A stretch of 64,000 nucleotides of DNA from the NCBI GenBank assembly GCA_963746315.1, contig CAVVAR010000003.1:1054001-1118000 (forward strand), read 5' to 3'. This document shows positions 59,703 through 64,000 of the stretch, in pieces. The number at the start of each line of letters is the position of its first letter. The first letter of the stretch is position 1. The notes below the pieces were generated by a model. It was not told where the DNA came from and made no database searches. It saw nothing but the letters and a program-made list of their open reading frames with translations. The position numbers and the translations under genes were made by a program. Source of the DNA: Ga0077555 sp963746315. Its GTDB lineage: Bacteria > Pseudomonadota > Alphaproteobacteria > Rhizobiales > Hyphomicrobiaceae.

Positions 59703-60957
59703 TCAAGCCCAGATCGTCTGCGCCTGAACGGTGGCCGCGCTGGCTCCCGTAACGGCGACGTAGTGGGTTCCGCCTCCGACGTTCGTTGCGATCCAGGCAT
59801 AGCCTGCGGAATCGAAGAAGCTGGTCGAGGCCTGATAGGCGGCCGGCATCACCATCCAGTCCGCGGTGCCGGAGGATGCCGCTTCGAAACCGTCGACGAA
59901 GTCCTGCTCCCCGGCCGTGGGCCCGTCGTGCATCACATAGAGAAAGTCGGTCCCGCTGCCGCCGACGAAATAGTCGTTGCCGGTCCCGCCGAAGAGCGCG
60001 TCGGTTCCATCCTCGCCGTAAAGCGCATCGCCGTCCGCGCCGCCCACCACAGTGTCGTCGCCTGCACCTCCGAACAGTGTGTCGACGCCGCCTTCCCCGT
60101 AGAGATAGTCGGCTCCGCCCTGCCCCCAGGCATAGTCGTCACCGTCGCCCCCGGCCAGGAAGTCCCCGCCATCCCCGCCCTGCAATGCGTCGCTGCCGCC
60201 TTCGCCGAAAAGAAGATCGTCCCCGGCTTCTCCGAAAGCCGTATCGTCGCCTGCCCCGAGCAGTACGATGTCGTTCCCGTCTCCACCCCAGGCGCTGTCG
60301 TTGCCAGTTTCCCCGAACACGAGATCGGCGCCGGCTCCGGCCAAGAGCACATCATTGCCCTCGCCGCCGTTCAGGTAATCGTCGCCGCCGAAGGCGAGAA
60401 ATGTGTCGTTTCCGTAGTATCCGATCAGTACATCGTTGTAGTTTCCGATGTTGGCGGCAAAAATGTCGTCCCGCTCGTATCCGACGTAGGTGTCCAAAGA
60501 CGTGTTGACCGGTGCCGGGGTCGAGACGCCGGCAAAGACGACGGCCCCCGGCATGAGCAGTTGGTTCAGTATCTCTACCCCGGCGCTCGTGGTGGCGCCC
60601 GTCCAAGCGCTCCAGAACGTGGGTGCGGCGATATTCAGACCGTCGAACGCGACGGCGCCGCCGTCGAAGCTATAGTTGTTCAGGGCCACCAACGAGGAGT
60701 TGAAGATGGACCAGTCTTCGAACTCGATCTTGGTCACGGTGCCGCCGGTCAACTCGCCATTGAGACCGAAGGTCAGTCCCGTTCCGTGCACCACGAGCTT
60801 GTCAAGAGACGAGGAGAGAAATCTGAAATCCACCAGAGGTTGAAGAAAAGGAATAGACAGCGGTCGAGGAGTTGCTGGAGGTTGGGTTGAACGTGGCGAG
60901 CGGCAGAAATTGGAGCGCCGGGGTCCGAACCTTGGTCACTTGCACAATTGTTGTCAT
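59703..60957 (-). pseudogene. RTX calcium-binding repeat protein with apparent N-terminal frameshift
   Basis: From about 60833 down to 59703 one frame encodes DKLVVHGTGLTFGLNGELTGG and then about nine glycine-Asp nonapeptides (GGDGNDIVLLGAGDDTAFGE and similar) that bind Ca2+ in a beta-roll. The protein ends with a type I secretion-type C-terminus. The likely true start is an ATG at 60957 with GGAGC upstream, giving MTTIVQVTKVRTPALQF and continuing to AVYSFSSTSG, but that frame is off by one. Dropping one G of GGTGG near 60831-60834 joins the two into SSTSGDFRFLSSSLDKL, the family's N-terminal pattern. Confidence 0.8.
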
Positions 60958-61556
60958 GGCAAATCGCTCCTGATGAGGCGGGCTGTTGAATTGGGAAAGG
61001 ACAACAAGCGTGAAAAAAAGTGGCAGCCGGTCATCATGCTAATCCGTCGAGGCGTCGCTGTGGAGGGGGATTCAACTTCGCCGCGAGAACAATCCTGCTT
61101 GGCGCTGACGGTCGGCCGATGGTCCATGCTGCCGCTCCGCTGGCCAACGCGTGAACCTCTCGAATTGAGCACGATGATCCCGGGTGCCTCGATGGGACCA
61201 CGAGCCGTCCGGCCAGGCTGTGCCATAACGCGGTATCCGGGCACGGCATCACAGACCGGCGGTGGCGGACGAGAAGCGGGCGGCACTTTCGTCGAGGCGC
61301 CGAGGCAGACGTGCCTTAAGCCTCTTCGCATCTGCAGCATCCTCCCTTTTGGACACCGCCCACGAAAAGTGCGACTATTCGGCGAAGACAGTGGCATTGA
61401 CGGTCTGCTAAGCCAGTGCCCTTGTGTCTGCCCGGAGGTTGAGGGAGTTCGCCGTCCTCCGGGTTCCATTGATCCGGGAGCTTATCCGGAACCTCCAGAA
61501 CGCCTTGGTCGCTGTCGGCGACCAGGGTTTTGATTCGGCAGCAGCAGCGCGGTCCA
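60958..61556. other. 600-base gap without supported gene
   Basis: Reading frames on both strands here are low quality and mutually overlapping, without recognisable motifs. It contains GGAGCGATT for the reverse RTX gene at its left end and the promoter of pckA at its right. No tRNA, repeat or strong hairpin is seen. Confidence 0.5.
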
Positions 61557-63145
61557 ATGCAAAACGAACCCTTCGCACTTAGCGTACCGGCCAGGATTCA
61601 GCACAATCTTGGCCACGTCGAGCTCCTGGAGCTGGCAGTCCGAAGGGGCGAGGGGCGGTTGGCCTCGAGCGGCGCTTTCGTTGTCGAGACTGGAGTGCAT
61701 ACCGGACGTTCCGTGCAGGACAAGTTCACGGTCCGCGACGCCACCACCGAGCCCCATGTCTGGTGGGACAATAACAAGCCGATCAGTGCAGCGAGCTTCG
61801 AGGCGATCTACCAGGATTTCCTTACCCACGCGGCCAAGCTCGAGCTGTTCGTCGAGGATCTCTACGCTGGCGCCGATCCGAGCCATCGCCTCAACGCCCG
61901 CATCTTCACGGAGTATGCGTGGCACGCCGCGTTCATCCGGCACTTGCTGCGCCGCCCTGCTGCCTCCGAGCTCGCCGGTTTCGCCCCTGAGTTCACAGTC
62001 GTCAACCTGCCGAGCTTCCGGGCCGATCCAGCTCGTCACGGCTGCCGCTCAGAGACGGTCATCGCCTGTGATTTCACTCGGCGCCTCGTTTTGATCGGCG
62101 GCACGTCGTATGCTGGCGAGACCAAGAAGTCGGTCTTTACCTACTTGAACTACATGATGCCCGAGATGGGTGTGATGCCGATGCATTGCTCAGCGAACGT
62201 GAGCCATGACGGCGAGGCCGCAATCTTCTTCGGACTCTCTGGTACTGGTAAGACGACGCTGTCGGCCGATCCCAAGCGCATCCTGCTCGGCGACGACGAG
62301 CACGGCTGGTCGAAGCACGGCATCTTCAACTTCGAGGGTGGCTGCTACGCCAAGACGATACGCCTCTCCCAGGAGGCCGAGCCGGAGATCTTCGCCGCGT
62401 CGAGCCGTTTCGGCACTGTGCTGGAGAACGTCGTCGTCAAGGGACCGGACCGTGACGTCGACTTCGATGACGGAAAGCTGACCGAGAATACACGCTCGGC
62501 CTACCCGCTCGAGTTCATTGCCAACGCCAGTCCGACCGGTATGGCCGGGCATCCCAAGAACGTCGTCATGCTCTGCGCCGACGCGTTCGGCGTCCTGCCG
62601 CCGATCGCCAGGCTGACACCCAGCCAGGCAATGTATCACTTCCTGTCGGGCTACACGGCGAAGGTCGCTGGCACCGAGAAGGGCCTCGGGCGCCGAGCCG
62701 CAGGCCACCTTCTCGACCTGCTTCGGCGCGCCGTTCATGCCGCGCCATCCGAGCGTCTACGGCAACATGCTGCGGCAGCTGATCGCCGAGCACAAGGTCG
62801 ACTGCTGGCTGGTGAACACCGGCTGGACGGGCGGCAAGTTCGGCGTCGGCCATCGTATGCCGATCAAGGCGACGCGGGCGCTCCTCGATGCCGCGCTCTC
62901 GGGCAAGCTGAAAGACCAGCCCATGCGCGAGCGATCCCATGTTCGGCTTCGAGGTTCCGACCTCGCTGGAAGGCGTCGATCCGAAGATCCTGAACCCACG
63001 CGAGACCTGGGCCGACAAGGCCGCCTACGACGCCACGGCACGCGCGCTCGTCGACATGTTCAACAAGAACTTCGCCAAGTTCGAGCCTCACGTCGACGCC
63101 GACGTCAAGGCGGCCGCTCCGGCTCTCAAGCTGGCTGCGGAGTAG
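61557..63145 (+). pseudogene. pckA: ATP-dependent phosphoenolpyruvate carboxykinase gene with two frameshifts
   Basis: The ATG at 61557 opens a full PckA: RSVQDKFTVRD, the kinase-1a P-loop FFGLSGTGKTTLSADP and GDDEHGWSKHGIFNFEGGCY, all intact. Near 62691 an extra C shifts the frame, and the right reading resumes as AEPQATFSTCFGAPFMPRHP; near 62932 a second extra C shifts it again, resuming as DPMFGFEVPTSLEGVDPKIL. With both bases removed the gene runs to 63145 with standard length (about 529 aa). As it stands, translation would end early and lose the C-terminal part. PckA makes PEP from oxaloacetate in gluconeogenesis. Confidence 0.92.
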
Positions 63146-63168
63146 GCAGCGCACACGCATACTCACGG

Positions 63169-63199
63169 GAAGGGCGGTTCGCTGTGCGGGCCGCCCTTC
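63169..63199 (+). terminator. Terminator of pckA
   Basis: GAAGGGCGG (63169-63177) pairs with CCGCCCTTC (63191-63199), followed by GTCTTT. It lies 24 bases after the pckA stop. Confidence 0.75.
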
Positions 63200-63312
63200 G
63201 TCTTTGACAGTCTCCAAGTTTCGTCCTGACACACGACCGGCCGGATGGTCTCGTCGGAGTTGTCCACCCCGAGCGGTATGGTCGTCGATCTCAGCTGCCG
63301 TGAGCTATCGCC

Positions 63313-64000
63313 ATGCGTCGAACGACGATGCCTGATCCCCTCGCCGTCAATCGAAAAGCCGATTGGCAGCTCACCGGCCCGGTCATGCTCTATCTCGTCG
63401 CTTTCGCCGTGATGACCTCGCCATGGTTGCTCGGCAAGGTCTCAATTCCGTGGGACTCGAAAGCTCATTTCCTGCCGCAAATCCAGTTTCTCGCTCAAAG
63501 CCTCTGGGCCGGCGACCTGCCATGGTGGAACCCCTACGTCTTCTCCGGTCAGCCTCAGATCGCTGACCCTCAATCAATGATCTTCTCTCCGCCCTATCTG
63601 GCGCTCGCCTTGGTCGACCCTTCGCCTGGTCCCTGGGCGCAGGACGTCACCTTGCTCTTGGCGATGGCGGCGGGTGGCGTTGGTCTCATCGTCTGGTTTC
63701 GCGACAGGCGTTGGCATTGGGCTGGCGCACTGATCGCGGCCCTCGCGTTCACGTTTGGCGCCGCTATGGCGTGGCGCATCCAGCATACCGGACAGGTGCT
63801 CAGCCTCGCCTATCTGCCCTGGGCACTCCTTCTACTCGACCGAGCCGTTGAACGCCCGTCAGTCGTCGCAGGTGCCGGCGCCGGTATCGTTGCAGCGTTC
63901 ATCGTGCTCGGACGCGATCAGGTCGCGCTCCTCGCCGTGTACCTGCTTTTGGCCCGGGTGATCTGGCTGTGGCTGAGCCACGAGCGTCCCTTGTCGAGCT
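63313..64000 (+). CDS. YfhO-like polytopic membrane protein (3' end beyond window)
   Basis: The plus strand is open from ATG 63313 to the window end (229 residues, no stop). Hydrophobic segments at about 24-43, 107-124, 134-152, 161-175 and 185-205 alternate with short loops. The loop after the first helix, WDSKAHFLPQIQFLAQSLW then PWWNPYVFSGQPQIADPQS, matches the substrate-proximal loop of YfhO/GT-C-type glycosyltransferases of unknown donor. These proteins sit in the inner membrane and add sugars on the outer face. ATG 63328 is an alternative start. Confidence 0.82.
   Translation, partial: MRRTTMPDPLAVNRKADWQLTGPVMLYLVAFAVMTSPWLLGKVSIPWDSKAHFLPQIQFLAQSLWAGDLPWWNPYVFSGQPQIADPQSMIFSPPYLALALVDPSPGPWAQDVTLLLAMAAGGVGLIVWFRDRRWHWAGALIAALAFTFGAAMAWRIQHTGQVLSLAYLPWALLLLDRAVERPSVVAGAGAGIVAAFIVLGRDQVALLAVYLLLARVIWLWLSHERPLSS

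Noticed and set aside
60910..61533. A 207-codon reading frame on the plus strand between the RTX gene and pckA
   Set aside because: No conserved motif or convincing start, and its composition suits an accidental frame in GC-rich DNA. It overlaps another poor frame on the other strand.
63298..63313. Sixteen bases (CCGTGAGCTATCGCCA) that match the left end and flank of the IS256 element at 30717-30732
   Set aside because: Only the first 12 bases are from the element, no second end or target duplication is present, and the match falls at the start of the YfhO-like gene. It is likely chance.

Overview
The window is about 64 kb of GC-rich (roughly 65% by eye) chromosomal DNA from an alphaproteobacterium, most likely Hyphomicrobiales (Rhizobiales) or a close relative. 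The signs are a CcrM-type GANTC methyltransferase preceded by CtrA-type boxes (TTAA-N7-TTAAC), an exosortase E/VPEID-CTERM pair, many CaiB-type CoA-transferases, luciferase-like monooxygenases and SDR enzymes typical of soil or aquatic oligotrophs, and palindromic intergenic repeats of a kind common in this group. The assignment is inference from gene content; no rRNA is present.

Layout. 0-7.8 kb: RraA-like aldolase (cut by the left edge), a di-CxxCH cytochrome with DUF4384, a cytochrome b561-type membrane protein, an SDR, a CaiB/BaiF CoA-transferase and a Baeyer-Villiger monooxygenase. 7.9-10.2 kb: an AbrB/VapB antitoxin with its PIN toxin gene split by an IS50-type IS4-family element (18-bp perfect ends, 9-bp target duplication). 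10.2-14.4 kb: trmD, a sulfatase-like hydrolase, a GAF protein and an APH-type kinase, with a 30-bp perfect inverted repeat between the last two. 14.4-17.1 kb: an orphan Rhs C-terminal toxin tip with overlapping candidate immunity gene, followed by a second Rhs core fragment riddled with short alternating insertions. 17.2-20.2 kb: a luciferase-like monooxygenase and an enolase-superfamily enzyme, then a TPR-like protein with an intrinsic terminator. 20.5-24.7 kb: ccrM with CtrA-type boxes, TIGR04282- and TIGR04283-type proteins, a Tat-exported metallo-hydrolase, and between them an unusual array of four palindromes with shared ends but unrelated arms. 24.9 kb: tRNA-Arg(CCG).

25-32 kb: an NtaA-type monooxygenase, a three-gene Fe3+/spermidine-type ABC importer and an IS256-family element (9-bp duplication). 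32.3-39.1 kb: CinA-like amidase, an Omp25-like beta-barrel, exosortase E fused to a CAAX protease with a 58-residue VPEID-CTERM substrate gene, a ThDP enzyme, a Nudix hydrolase and an atypical SDR. 39-44.1 kb: a four-gene Gld-like ABC export operon (ATPase, permease, GldG, DUF4340). 44.3-57.4 kb: D-amino-acid dehydrogenase-like oxidase, short HPF/RaiA, glycosyltransferase, FlgO/OmpA-like lipoprotein-type protein, MscS channel, thiolase, an unrecognised 1188-residue membrane coiled-coil protein, enoyl-CoA hydratase, a small Cys-rich secreted protein and a NIPSNAP protein. 57.4-64 kb: methylmalonyl-CoA mutase, an RTX repeat protein with an apparent N-terminal frameshift, pckA with two apparent 1-nt insertions, and a YfhO-like membrane protein cut by the right edge.

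The most unusual items are the four-palindrome array at 23700-24029, the Rhs fragment punctuated by alternating short inserts at 14436-15125, the minimal VPEID-CTERM/exosortase pair, and the cluster of single-nucleotide frameshifts at 60.8-62.9 kb.
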